A DNA stretch of 64,000 nt from positions 1-64,000 of the forward strand of contig JAHCAW010000008.1 in NCBI GenBank assembly GCA_019634695.1. The letters run 5' to 3'. The stretch comes from Candidatus Sumerlaeia bacterium. GTDB taxonomy: Bacteria; Sumerlaeota; Sumerlaeia; SLMS01; JAHLLQ01. Every line of letters begins with the position of its first letter. Within the stretch, counting starts at the first letter, position 1. Below are positions 34,528-43,661 of this stretch, in pieces. The notes beneath the pieces were generated by a model that did not search any database, was not told the DNA's origin, and was given only the letters and a program-made list of their open reading frames with translations. A program made the translations under genes and the position numbers.

Positions 34528-35193
34528 ATGCGAAGTCATCGTTTCGGCGTCTTGGCGTACTCTTTTCTGGTCCTGTTGGGGCTTGGGGCCTTGGCCAGCG
34601 CACTTCTGTCCAAGCAGGACCTGAATCCGTACATCTTGCAGGAGATCGCCACTTATCCACTCGACGGCAGTTACCGGATGCTCCCTTCCTCGCAGTGGAG
34701 TACTTCCATGGGGACTACACGCGATATTCATTACAACGGAAAGCTGCGTTTCCGGGGCGACACGCAGCGGCGCTCGTACTGCAGCGGCTTGATCTTCGAG
34801 GTCTATCTTGCCGCCAGCGAAAGGGCGTTGGGGACTCCCGACTTCGAATTCCCGAATGTGCCGGAGCAGTACTTCGCTCGGTTCCGCCGGGATTTCTATG
34901 GATACGACGGCCAGGAAGAAACCCACGTCAAGGCGCTCGTGGACCGGAAGCTCGGCGTTCGAATCGATTCGCTCGCGGAAGCTCGTCCCGGGGACCTGCT
35001 GCAGTTCTGGAGGAATAATGGGACCGGGCACTCGGTCGTCTTCCTCGAGCACGAAGGCGACCGACGTCCGGAAATTCGCTATTGGTCGGTCCAGAAGGGT
35101 CGCCTTGGGATCGACCGCGAGGTAATCGGTTCCGAGCCCGCGCAGATCGATGCCGGCCGCATCTTCATCGTCCGCTGCCGAGTCCCCCGCTAA
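34528..35193 (+). CDS. Secreted NlpC/P60-like (papain-fold) protein
   Basis: 221 residues. A membrane helix or signal peptide (VLAYSFLVLLGLGALASALL) starts it. Later come RRSYCSGLIFEVYL, with probable nucleophile Cys85, and GDLLQFWRNNGTGHSVVFLE, with probable His168. This spacing and the GDL-x-GHSVVF motif are typical of NlpC/P60 and CHAP amidases that cut peptidoglycan or related amides. I cannot assign a substrate. The ATG at 34528 was chosen over an upstream frame because GAGGTG precedes it. The region around 34400-34520 is AT-rich and probably holds the promoter. The TAA stop merges with the ribosome site of the next gene (TAAGGTG), so they are co-translated. Confidence 0.75.
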   Translation: MRSHRFGVLAYSFLVLLGLGALASALLSKQDLNPYILQEIATYPLDGSYRMLPSSQWSTSMGTTRDIHYNGKLRFRGDTQRRSYCSGLIFEVYLAASERALGTPDFEFPNVPEQYFARFRRDFYGYDGQEETHVKALVDRKLGVRIDSLAEARPGDLLQFWRNNGTGHSVVFLEHEGDRRPEIRYWSVQKGRLGIDREVIGSEPAQIDAGRIFIVRCRVPR

Positions 35194-35204
35194 GGTGCTG
35201 CGTC

Positions 35205-36314
35205 ATGATGGCTTTCCCGATTCGACGAGTCCCCATCCTCCTGTGCCTGATACTGGCGTGCCGGGCCGTGCCGGGTGTTGACCTGGCGGAGATCGCCGCG
35301 AGTCAGGAGGCCTACCTGAAGCTCATATCGAGCCACTCCTACACGGTGGATGTCCTCGTCGAAAACTTCGATGGCGAGACGGTGACAAGCACCTACACGA
35401 ACACCTCCGACATACACTTTCTGGACGGTCGTTTCATCGCCGAAACGGCTCGACTGTTCGAGAGTTCGAAGGGTGGGACACGCGAAGAGCGCGTCACGGT
35501 GGTTCTGAACGAAGAGGCTTTCTACAGCCACTATGACGGCTCGACATCCATAGACGAATACCCGCTTCCCCCCGAGGGAGAGCCCAAACCGTTCACCGCG
35601 GTGCCCGTGCCGGAGTCCTATCCCATTCGCATCATCACGCGGTGGCCGGGAACGGTTATGGCCTTGTACAAGGGCTACGCTCCCTTGGTTTCCAGCTTCT
35701 CGTTTGGGGACATCGACTCCCATACATGGGTCCGCAACCGGCATCGCGCGCTGAGCGGACAGGTGCAGGACTATCGAGGATACAGTCCAAGTCTGGCAGA
35801 CATCGCTTGGAAGCTCGACGAGGTTTCGCCCTCGGAGTACCACTTCACAATCGGAGTTGTCGGGCCGAACGGGGATAAGGAGACGATCGCGACAGTTCAA
35901 ATCGTGCTTGTTTCGGGGTACTGGTTGGTCTCCTACTTCAAGCAGCAACATGCGCAGGGACTTCGATACGAAGCCTGGGTTGACTACGAATCGACTCCGA
36001 TTCCCTTTCCCGCCACCGTGCGATTCGAGATGTCCACAGGCGACAGGCTCGAGCGGAGGAAGAGCTATCGCGTGTCCAACTTCACATCCCCCCAAGCTCT
36101 TCCCGCGGAGTCTTTCGGGTTGCGGCACTTTGCCGAACGCTTCTCTGACCGGGACTTGCTGATCGAGCGGAAGGACGACGACAAGACCATCGGTCAGGTT
36201 TCCGTCTTGCGCGACGGAAGCGTGACGCCTTTGAGTCGTTTTCAGGGCGCGTTGAACATGCCAGAGTCCGACCCGGTTTCCGACGAAGACGAAGTCCTGA
36301 ACGTGCCACATTGA
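35205..36314 (+). CDS. Hypothetical exported protein, 369 residues
   Basis: An N-terminal signal (VPILLCLILAC, with a lipobox-like ILAC) leads to a beta-rich body with many paired Thr, Tyr and Val stretches. I do not recognise the family. It reads as an outer-envelope beta protein, without a catalytic motif. Its codon use is less GC-rich than its neighbours. It starts 12 bp after the NlpC/P60-like gene, so the two should be made together. AAGGTG lies 7 nt upstream of the ATG at 35205. Confidence 0.75.
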   Translation: MMAFPIRRVPILLCLILACRAVPGVDLAEIAASQEAYLKLISSHSYTVDVLVENFDGETVTSTYTNTSDIHFLDGRFIAETARLFESSKGGTREERVTVVLNEEAFYSHYDGSTSIDEYPLPPEGEPKPFTAVPVPESYPIRIITRWPGTVMALYKGYAPLVSSFSFGDIDSHTWVRNRHRALSGQVQDYRGYSPSLADIAWKLDEVSPSEYHFTIGVVGPNGDKETIATVQIVLVSGYWLVSYFKQQHAQGLRYEAWVDYESTPIPFPATVRFEMSTGDRLERRKSYRVSNFTSPQALPAESFGLRHFAERFSDRDLLIERKDDDKTIGQVSVLRDGSVTPLSRFQGALNMPESDPVSDEDEVLNVPH

Positions 36315-36594
36315 TTGCGAGTCTGCGGGTTCCGGGGACGCCGGTCGCCTAATTATCCCCCGAGCGCTGCTGCTCGACCCGTTCGTGGCACGCGATGCCG
36401 TGGGGCCCATGGAGGAGCGCTCCCACACCTGTCAGGCCTTGCCGGCCGGCCTGCGGCATGTGCGCGCCAATCTCCGCGCTCTTCTGCACGCACTGAGCGA
36501 CTCGGGGTCCACCCTGCGTCATGCTCGCTTCAACAATCGGCTCGACCCGTCGCCGTAACGATTCGCTCCCTTGGCAGACGAAGGAGCGCCGCGC
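36315..36594. other. Intergenic region with an open frame of unclear status
   Basis: In the frame ending at 36558 (TAA), the bases 36315-36555 stay open and read protein-like (for example RALLLDPFVARDAVGPMEE and HVRANLRALLHALSDSG), but the only ATG is at 36409 and has no good ribosome site. It might be a decayed gene tail. Nothing else is seen. Confidence 0.3.
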
Positions 36595-38523
36595 GTGCCA
36601 TTGTTCGACTTCCTTGTGTGCTTGCTCGCGGCCTATGGCGCGGGCGCGTGGGTCTTGCGTGGGCTGGGGGGCGAGGCAGCGATGCGGCGCGCGTTCGACG
36701 GCCCGGTGGTCGTCGCGACGCGCTGGGCGCTGGGCGTCGGTGTGCTCGGGTTGGTGGCGCTGGGCGGCACGATTGCCGGCGCGTTACCGCGCCCGGTCGC
36801 GGCGGGTCTGGTAATCGCTCTTGCGGTGCTCGGTGCCTTCGCGGTGCGCCGCACGCGGGGCGACTTCCGCCTGCGCGACTGGCGTTGTGGCTCGTGGGTC
36901 GAGCGCCTCGGCATGGCCTTCTGCTTCGCGGCGCTGCTCCTGCACCTGCGCGTGGCGTGGTCGCCGCATCTGTACTTCGACTCGTTTGCCTATCATGTGA
37001 CGATGCCGCGGCAGTATCTGCTGCACGGTCACTTCTTCGCGACGCCCTTCGAGATGCACCCGCACTTGCATGCGCTGGTGCAGTTCCAGTCGTACTTTGG
37101 GTTGGCGCTCTCGCCGGTGGACTTCATCGCGCCGAAGCTGGTGCAGATCGCCGCGATGCTGGGCATCGTGGTGTTGCTGGCGACGGAGCTGCGGCGGCTG
37201 GGCCTTGCGGGGGCAGGCTGGGTGGCGGGCGGCTGGTGGATGGTGATGGAGGAATCGGTCGAGTTCGCGCCGACCTCCGAGATCGAGCTGACGCTCGCGT
37301 TCCTCTTGTTCCTGGGGTTTGTGCTGCTGTCGCGCGCCGTGACGACGGGCCGTCACGATCGGCGCCCGTTGCTGCTGCTGGCGGGTGTGGTGTTCGGGCT
37401 GGCGAACGGGACGAAGAACAACGCCATGGTGATCTCGGCACTCGCTGCAGGATTGGCGACGGTGTGGCTGGTGGTGCGGGCATGGCGCATGGCGCGTCGG
37501 GTATCGGCCGGTCGGGCGATGCGGTTGCTCGCCGGCGACATTGTGGCTCCGGCGGTTGCGGGGCTTCTGGTGACCGCGCCGTGGCTGGTCAAGAACGCGG
37601 TCATCACGGGCAATCCGTTCTATCCGTTTCTGCCGGACCTGTTCGTCGCGCGCATCGAGTACGATCAGGTGGCGCGGGACTTCCTGGCGTCGTACGGCAA
37701 CTTCCGCGACGCTCGGCCCGGCAGCATTGAGTGGATCGTCGCCTTTGGTCGGCGAGTCGCGTTCATGATCTACACGGCACCGATGGCGGACCAGTTCCGC
37801 ATCTTCGCGTTCTTCCTGATGGCATGCGGCGTGTGGTGGCTGCGTCGGGATCGTCGCGAGCCGGCCTGGCGATTCCTGCTGCTTGCGGGTGTGGTGCTGG
37901 CGCCGCTGGTGGTGATGTCGCCGGCGCGCCGGTTCGTGCTCGTCGCGGTGGCAATCCAGTTGCTCGTGGTGGTCGAGACGTTGGGCATGCTGGCGGGTCG
38001 CCTGATGAAGTGGCGTGTCGTGCTTGGGCGCGCGATGGTTGCGGGCGTGCTGTTGTTCTTTCTGCCGGGTCAGCTCGATCGCGCGGTGCACCGCATCCGT
38101 TTGCGCCAGCCGCTCGATTCTGTGGCGCCGAAGTCGTTGTTCCTCGATCGCGCCAGCGTCCGCGCGTGGCTTCTGGCGCATCGCGATGGAGGCTGGATCG
38201 CGGCCATCGAGCGCGAGGTCGGTCCCGACGGCCGCCTCCTCGTCACCGAGGCATTGTATGCCAACGCGGCTTCGGACGTGCGCATCCTGCCGGTGCCGAA
38301 CATCCACGGTGCCAAGATGCCCGAGCTGATGGTGCGCCAGCAGGGCCTGTCGGCAGACGAGTTGGCGGCCGCGTTGCGCGCGATGGGCATCACGCACGTG
38401 CTGTCGCGCATCGCGTGGACATTGGACCCGACACTGGCGGAGTTCGAACGACGCTGGCTGGAGGAACGCCGCGTCGAGCGCGACCTGCGCCTGTTTCGAC
38501 TGCGGGCATCGTCCGACGAGTGA
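36595..38523 (+). CDS. GT39-like (GT-C fold) membrane glycosyltransferase
   Basis: 642 residues, about 10-11 membrane helices and a soluble C-terminal tail. The motif DSFAYHVTMPRQYLLHGHF follows the first periplasmic loop with an acidic residue, and PWLVKNAVITGNPFYPFLPD is a mark of the family of bacterial ArnT/GT39-like proteins. The donor should be a polyprenyl-phosphate sugar and the acceptor a lipid or protein, unknown here. GTG at 36595 is the start: AAGGAG is 7 nt upstream. The alternative is TTG at 36571. The stop abuts the stop of the first kelch gene with no gap. Confidence 0.82.
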   Translation: MPLFDFLVCLLAAYGAGAWVLRGLGGEAAMRRAFDGPVVVATRWALGVGVLGLVALGGTIAGALPRPVAAGLVIALAVLGAFAVRRTRGDFRLRDWRCGSWVERLGMAFCFAALLLHLRVAWSPHLYFDSFAYHVTMPRQYLLHGHFFATPFEMHPHLHALVQFQSYFGLALSPVDFIAPKLVQIAAMLGIVVLLATELRRLGLAGAGWVAGGWWMVMEESVEFAPTSEIELTLAFLLFLGFVLLSRAVTTGRHDRRPLLLLAGVVFGLANGTKNNAMVISALAAGLATVWLVVRAWRMARRVSAGRAMRLLAGDIVAPAVAGLLVTAPWLVKNAVITGNPFYPFLPDLFVARIEYDQVARDFLASYGNFRDARPGSIEWIVAFGRRVAFMIYTAPMADQFRIFAFFLMACGVWWLRRDRREPAWRFLLLAGVVLAPLVVMSPARRFVLVAVAIQLLVVVETLGMLAGRLMKWRVVLGRAMVAGVLLFFLPGQLDRAVHRIRLRQPLDSVAPKSLFLDRASVRAWLLAHRDGGWIAAIEREVGPDGRLLVTEALYANAASDVRILPVPNIHGAKMPELMVRQQGLSADELAAALRAMGITHVLSRIAWTLDPTLAEFERRWLEERRVERDLRLFRLRASSDE

Positions 38524-40092
38524 CTACTGCTGCAAGCGCAGGATGCCTTGCGCGAGCTCGACGGGTGTCATGACGCCGATGCGGCGGCCGAGTTCGTCGC
38601 CGCGTGCGGTGTAGAAGACCCACGTCGGCGCGCGGTAGATGCCGATCTGTTGGCAGAGCTGCGGGTATTCGGTCGCGTCGATCCACGCGAAACAGACGAC
38701 TTCGGTCAGCGCGGCGAACTCGGGGCTGCTGACGAGCAACTCGCGTTGCTCGACGCAGGGCTGGGCGTCCTTGATGAGGAAGTACATGACGAGCGGCTTG
38801 CCTTCGCGCTCGGCTTTGGCGCGCGCCTCGGTGATGGTCATGAAGCCCGGGACGGCGCCTTCCTGCAGGCGCTGGTCGGCCAGATAGGTAAGCAAACGGT
38901 CGGGCCCTTGGGCGCGGGAGCCGCCTTCGAGCTGCGCGGCGAGCGCGGACACCGAGTTGGCGTGGGCGGTCTGGGCGGCCATGTAGCTCTGCTCAGCCTC
39001 GCGGCGCGCCTGTTCGTTGAGTTGGAAATAGGAGGCGTTCTTGAGCAGCGGCGTGGTTTGCTGGGTCTGGCCGCCGGAATGGCGTCCGCCTGTGATGTAG
39101 ATGGTGCCCATGCGATAGTTGGGGGCGAGGGCATGGTAGACGCGGTTGGGGATCGTGGCGGGCCGGCGCGTCCACGGGTCCATGCCGCGTGGCGTGATGC
39201 GGGTGAACCAGACGTCGCTGCTGAGCACGCCGCCCTGGTAGCGGGGCATGAAGGACATCAGGTAGGGGCCGGCGACGGCGGCGGGGGCGCTGTAGAAGCC
39301 GACCGGCAGCATGACGCGTTCGGTGCGCCACGGGCCGATCTTGCCGTTGCTGCGAATGGCGGCGGAGAAGATGTAGGGCAACGGCACGCGCTCGTCGGCC
39401 GTCGAGTTGAGCCCGCCCCAGACGTAGACGCGTCCGGCCACCACGCCGGCGGCGTGAAACCACAGCGGCGTGGGCAGAGGCGGACCCGGCTCCCAGCGCG
39501 CCAGCGATCCGTCCGGATAGACCGGGATCGTCCAGACGGTGTTGTGGACGGTGTCACCGCCGACGCCGCCGATCTGGTGCAGGTGTCCGGGCGTCGAGAT
39601 GGCGGCGGGGCCGAGGTAGCCGACTTCCGTCGGAATCGGCTCGGAGGTTTGCCAAGGAGTCAGGGTGCCGTTGGGCAGGGGCTTGGACCAGATGGCGGTC
39701 TTGAGCGTCGTGCCGCCGAGGATCTTGTCGGAGCCGCCCATGATGTAGACGACGTCGTTGAGCGCCAGCGTGCTATTGGCCGTGTAGAAGCGGGGCCCCG
39801 GGATGGGGGTCGTGCGGCTCCAGTCCGACAGGTTCTTGTCCGGTCCGATTCGCGCCCGCCAGACCTCCGTGACATTCTGGTTCTCGGTCGTGAGGGTCCC
39901 CTCACTGATGGCGCCGCCGAACAGATAGAGGTATTCGCCCAGAATGGCGGAGCCATGGAAGCCCCGGGCCATCGGCAGGTCGGCCGTGTTGGTAATGGGA
40001 AGGGCGCTTTGGGCGCCGGACCGTGCCGCGGACAGGCAGAACAGCGGTACTCCGCAGACGACCAGCAGCATACTGCGCAGCGCGATTGACAT
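38524..40092 (-). CDS. Exported kelch-thioredoxin fusion protein, copy 1
   Basis: 522 residues. A signal peptide (RSMLLVVCGVPLFCLSAA) leads to about six kelch-like blades: ARGFHGSAILGEYLYLFGGA, NSTLALNDVVYIMGGSD, WFHAAGVVAGRVYVWGGL, FYSAPAAVAGPYLMSFMP and VYHALAPNYRMGTIYITGG. A coiled linker (EQARREAEQSYMAAQ) joins a C-terminal thioredoxin-like domain: KPLVMYFLIKDAQPCVEQ, FAWIDATEYPQLCQQIGI and YRAPTWVFY, which holds the cis-Pro. The usual CxxC has one Cys only (CVEQ). The start at 40092 is a choice; ATG at 40125 is also possible. This is the last of three tandem paralogs. Confidence 0.85.
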   Translation of the reverse strand: MSIALRSMLLVVCGVPLFCLSAARSGAQSALPITNTADLPMARGFHGSAILGEYLYLFGGAISEGTLTTENQNVTEVWRARIGPDKNLSDWSRTTPIPGPRFYTANSTLALNDVVYIMGGSDKILGGTTLKTAIWSKPLPNGTLTPWQTSEPIPTEVGYLGPAAISTPGHLHQIGGVGGDTVHNTVWTIPVYPDGSLARWEPGPPLPTPLWFHAAGVVAGRVYVWGGLNSTADERVPLPYIFSAAIRSNGKIGPWRTERVMLPVGFYSAPAAVAGPYLMSFMPRYQGGVLSSDVWFTRITPRGMDPWTRRPATIPNRVYHALAPNYRMGTIYITGGRHSGGQTQQTTPLLKNASYFQLNEQARREAEQSYMAAQTAHANSVSALAAQLEGGSRAQGPDRLLTYLADQRLQEGAVPGFMTITEARAKAEREGKPLVMYFLIKDAQPCVEQRELLVSSPEFAALTEVVCFAWIDATEYPQLCQQIGIYRAPTWVFYTARGDELGRRIGVMTPVELAQGILRLQQ

Positions 40093-40224
40093 TCGCGCCG
40101 GGTATCTTATCCCGAGAAAACCCATGGCCAAGGCCCCCCAACAACATTGTGAGCCCGGCTTTTCTGCCGGCTGAGGGGCTGGGACAAGCGTAATTGAGAG
40201 AAGTCAGGACCCGATTGTCACCGT

Positions 40225-41823
40225 TTACTGCTGGAGGCGCAGGATGCCGGCGGCGATGTCGCGGGGGCTCATGACGCCGATGCGGCGGCCCAGTTCGTCG
40301 CCGCTGGCGGTGTAGAAGACCCAAGTGGGTGCGCGGTAGACGCCGATCTGCTGGCAGAGTTGGGGGTACTCGGTGGCGTCGATCCAGGCGAAGCAGACAA
40401 CGTCGGTCAGCGCGGCGAATTCGGGGTTGTTGAGCAGGAGGTCGCGCTGCTCGACGCAGGGCTGGGCGTCCTTGATGAGGAAGTACATGACGAGCGGCTT
40501 GCGCTCGCGCTCGGCCTTGGCGCGTGCCTCGGTGATGGTCATGAAGCCCGGGACGGCGCCCTCTTGCAGGCGTTGGTCGGCCAGATAGGTGAGCAGGCGG
40601 TCGCCACCTTGGGAGCGCGGGCCGCCTTCGAGCTGGGAAGCCAGCGCGGACACCGAGTTGGCGTGGGCGGTCTGGGCTGCCATCCAACCCTGCTCGGCCT
40701 CGCGGCGCGCTTGCTCGTTGAGTTGGAAGAACGAGCTCTTGCGCAGCAAGGGAGTCTCGAAGATCGGCCCGCGTCCACCGGAGATGTAGATCGTTCCCAT
40801 GCGATAGTTGGGAGCCACCGCGTGATACACGCGATTGGGAATCTGGGCAGGGCGGCGCGACCACGGGTCCATGCCGCGTGGCGTGATGCGCGTGAACCAG
40901 ACTTCGTTGCTCAACACGCCGTCCTGGTAGCGTGGCATGAAGGACATCAGGTAGGGCCCTGCGACTGCCGACGAGGCGCTGTAGAAGCCCATCGGGAGCA
41001 CGACGCGTTCGGTGCGCCACGGGCCGAGCTTGCCGTTGCTGCGGATCGGCGCCGAGAAGATATAGGGCAGCGGCACGCGCTTGCCCGCGCCCTCGGCATT
41101 CAGGCCGCCCCACGTGAAGACGCGACCGGCAACGACGCCCGCGCTGTGGAACCACAACGGCGTGGGCAGCGGCGGACCGGCCTCCCATCGGGCGAGCGAT
41201 CCGTCCGGGTACACCGGGATCGTCCAAACCGTGTTCTGGACGTCGGCTCCCTTGCCCAGGCCACCGATGACATGGATGTGTCCGGGCGTGGAGACGGCCG
41301 CAGGCGTCGAGACGCCGTCGCCGGGCATCGGCTCGGAGGTCTGCCAAGGCGTCAACGTTCCGTTGGGCAGCGGCTTGGACCAGATGGCGGTGCGGAAGCG
41401 TTCGCCCGACAGGACTGCCGACGAGCCGCCGAGAATGTAAACCACGTCGTTGAGCACCAGGGTGCTGTTGGCGATGTAGAAACGCGGGGCCGGCAGGGGA
41501 GTGGTGCGCGCCCAATCGGTCACGTCATTGTTGGGCATGATGCGTCCACGCCACACTTCGGTGCTGCTCTGGTCCTCGTTGTCGGTTTCGCGCGACACGC
41601 CCTCGCTGATGGTGCCGCCGAACAGATACAGGAACTCGCCCATGACCGCGGATCCGTGGAATCCGCGCGCCAGCGGCATGTCCGTCGTCGGTGTGATGGG
41701 CAGGACGTTTTGAGCGGAGATAGGGGTGGCGAGGCCTGCGACGAATGCCAGCCCGAAAAGGGCGGTCTTCACGGCGATCACCAGTTGCAGCAAACGAGGT
41801 TCAGCGGTCACATGGGAGGACAT
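40225..41823 (-). CDS. Exported kelch-thioredoxin fusion protein, copy 2
   Basis: 532 residues, same layout as copies 1 and 3: a signal segment (AVKTALFGLAFVAGLATPISAQ), a six-blade kelch-like propeller (blade motifs ARGFHGSAVMGEFLYLFGGT and WFHSAGVVAGRVFTWGGLN), a linker, and a thioredoxin-like end with the CVEQ half-site and YRAPTWVFY. The last 360 bp are almost identical in nucleotide sequence to copy 3, with the first 100 bp of both (from the stop side) the same. Upstream, GGAAAGGTGGGA lies near the ATG at 41823. The gene lies 132 bp from copy 1 and copy 3, without terminators that I can see, so an operon is possible. Confidence 0.85.
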   Translation of the reverse strand: MSSHVTAEPRLLQLVIAVKTALFGLAFVAGLATPISAQNVLPITPTTDMPLARGFHGSAVMGEFLYLFGGTISEGVSRETDNEDQSSTEVWRGRIMPNNDVTDWARTTPLPAPRFYIANSTLVLNDVVYILGGSSAVLSGERFRTAIWSKPLPNGTLTPWQTSEPMPGDGVSTPAAVSTPGHIHVIGGLGKGADVQNTVWTIPVYPDGSLARWEAGPPLPTPLWFHSAGVVAGRVFTWGGLNAEGAGKRVPLPYIFSAPIRSNGKLGPWRTERVVLPMGFYSASSAVAGPYLMSFMPRYQDGVLSNEVWFTRITPRGMDPWSRRPAQIPNRVYHAVAPNYRMGTIYISGGRGPIFETPLLRKSSFFQLNEQARREAEQGWMAAQTAHANSVSALASQLEGGPRSQGGDRLLTYLADQRLQEGAVPGFMTITEARAKAERERKPLVMYFLIKDAQPCVEQRDLLLNNPEFAALTDVVCFAWIDATEYPQLCQQIGVYRAPTWVFYTASGDELGRRIGVMSPRDIAAGILRLQQ

Positions 41824-41955
41824 GGTATCGGATGTCCCACCTTTCCATGAGGTAACAGGAATCTAGCGCGCCGGACCATGTCGAGCACAAGGACAATCGG
41901 TTGCGCGGCTGCTTCCGGCGCCGCAGGTGACGCGTCGTGAGGCTCGGTCGGGGCC

Positions 41956-43521
41956 CTACTGCTGGAGGCGCAGGATGCCGGCGGCGATGTCGCGGGGGCT
42001 CATGACGCCGATGCGGCGGCCCAGTTCGTCGCCGCTGGCGGTGTAGAAGACCCACGTCGGGGCGCGATAGACGCCGATCTGCTGGCAGAGCTGGGGATAC
42101 TCGGTGGCGTCGATCCAGGCGAAGCAGACAACGTCGGTGAGCGCGGCGAATTCGGGGTTGTTGAGCAGGAGGTCGCGCTGCTCCACGCAGGGCTGGGCGT
42201 CCTTGATGAGGAAGTACATGACGAGCGGCTTGCGCTCGCGCTCGGCCTTGGCACGTGCCTCGGTGATGGTCATGAAGCCTGGGACGGCGCCCTCTTGCAG
42301 GCGCTGGTCGGCCAGATAGGTGAGCAGCCGGTCGGGCCCTTGGGCGCGGGCGCCGCCCTCGAGTTGCGCGGCCAGCGCGGACACCGAATTGGTGTGCGCG
42401 GTCTGCGCGGCCATGTAGCTCTGCTCGGCCTCGCGGCGCGCCTGTTCGTTGAGCTGGAAGTACGAACTCTTGCGCAGGAGTGGTGTCTGGAACTCGGGCC
42501 CGCGTCCGCCGGAAATGTAGATCGTGCCCATGCGATAGTTGGGCGCCACCGCATGGTAGACGCGATTCGGCACAGGCGCCGGTCGACGCGACCACGGGTC
42601 CATGCCGCGTGGCGTGATGCGCGTGAACCAGACCTCGTTGGTCAGCGTGCCGGTGTGGTATCGTGGCATGAAGGACATCAGATAGGGGCCGGCCACCGTG
42701 GAAGGCGCACCGTAGAAGCCGACCGGGATGATGGTGCGCTCGGTGCGCCACGGGCCCAGCTTGCCGTTGCTGCGGATCGGCGCCGAGAAGACGTAGGGCA
42801 GCGGCACGCGCTTGCCCGGCGTGTCGTCCGTCAAGCCGCTCCACACATAGACGCGTCCGGCCACCACGCCGGCCGCATGGAACCAGATCGGCGTGGGCAG
42901 GGCCGGACCCGGCTCCCAACGCGCCAGCGACCCGTCCGGATAAACAGGGATCGTCCAGACCGTGTTGTGCACCGTGCCGTTTGCGCCCAGTCCGCCGATC
43001 AGATGCAGATGCCCCGGCGTCGAAACCGCCGCCGGTCCCGAGAAGCCATGCTCGGAAGGAATCGGTTCGGAGGTCTGCCAAGGGGTGAGCGTGCCATTCG
43101 GCAGCGGCTTGGACCAGATCGCGGTGCGGTAGTTGTCCCCACCCAGAACTGCCGACGAGCCGCCAAGGATGTAGACGACGTCGTTGAGTGCGAGTGTGCT
43201 GTTCGGGATGTAGAAACGCGGAGCAGGCAAGGGGGTCGTGCGGGCCCAGTCCGTCAGGTCGTTGTTGGGCGCGATCCGCGCCCGCCATACCTCCGTGACG
43301 GTCTGGTCCTCGTTGTCGCGCGACTGGCCGTCGCTGATCGCCCCGCCGAAGAGGTACAGGAACTCTCCCATGACAGCGGAGCCATGGAAGCCGCGGGCCA
43401 TCGGCATGTCGGTCGTCGGGGTGATCGGCAGCGTCGCCTGACCGCCCACGCGAATCGGCGCGAGGCCGATGATCACTCCCATCAGCAGGGTGCCGCATCG
43501 TGCGATCGCGTTTCGGAACAT
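41956..43521 (-). CDS. Exported kelch-thioredoxin fusion protein, copy 3
   Basis: 521 residues. The signal peptide is MFRNAIARCGTLLMGVIIGL, starting at the ATG at 43521, which has AAAGGTGG in front. A second ATG (43545) is possible. The propeller has ARGFHGSAVMGEFLYLFGGA, NSTLALNDVVYILGGSS, WFHAAGVVAGRVYVWSGL and VYHAVAPNYRMGTIYISGGR. The thioredoxin-like domain is as in copies 1 and 2, with CVEQ in place of CxxC. The first gene of the triplet, it probably heads a transcript to copy 1. A role in the periplasm, where a propeller binds a partner and the thioredoxin fold acts on it, is inference only. Confidence 0.85.
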   Translation of the reverse strand: MFRNAIARCGTLLMGVIIGLAPIRVGGQATLPITPTTDMPMARGFHGSAVMGEFLYLFGGAISDGQSRDNEDQTVTEVWRARIAPNNDLTDWARTTPLPAPRFYIPNSTLALNDVVYILGGSSAVLGGDNYRTAIWSKPLPNGTLTPWQTSEPIPSEHGFSGPAAVSTPGHLHLIGGLGANGTVHNTVWTIPVYPDGSLARWEPGPALPTPIWFHAAGVVAGRVYVWSGLTDDTPGKRVPLPYVFSAPIRSNGKLGPWRTERTIIPVGFYGAPSTVAGPYLMSFMPRYHTGTLTNEVWFTRITPRGMDPWSRRPAPVPNRVYHAVAPNYRMGTIYISGGRGPEFQTPLLRKSSYFQLNEQARREAEQSYMAAQTAHTNSVSALAAQLEGGARAQGPDRLLTYLADQRLQEGAVPGFMTITEARAKAERERKPLVMYFLIKDAQPCVEQRDLLLNNPEFAALTDVVCFAWIDATEYPQLCQQIGVYRAPTWVFYTASGDELGRRIGVMSPRDIAAGILRLQQ

Positions 43522-43661
43522 GCCTGCCACCTTTCCCACCAGCATCCCACCGGTCTTCCGCGCCCAACTCCCCTCGTCGCCGGGAATCTGAAGGATGGGG
43601 CCGAACCCTGTAAAGCGGGAAGCCGGCCCACGAGGTTGGACAATGCCCGGGTCGCCGAGGT

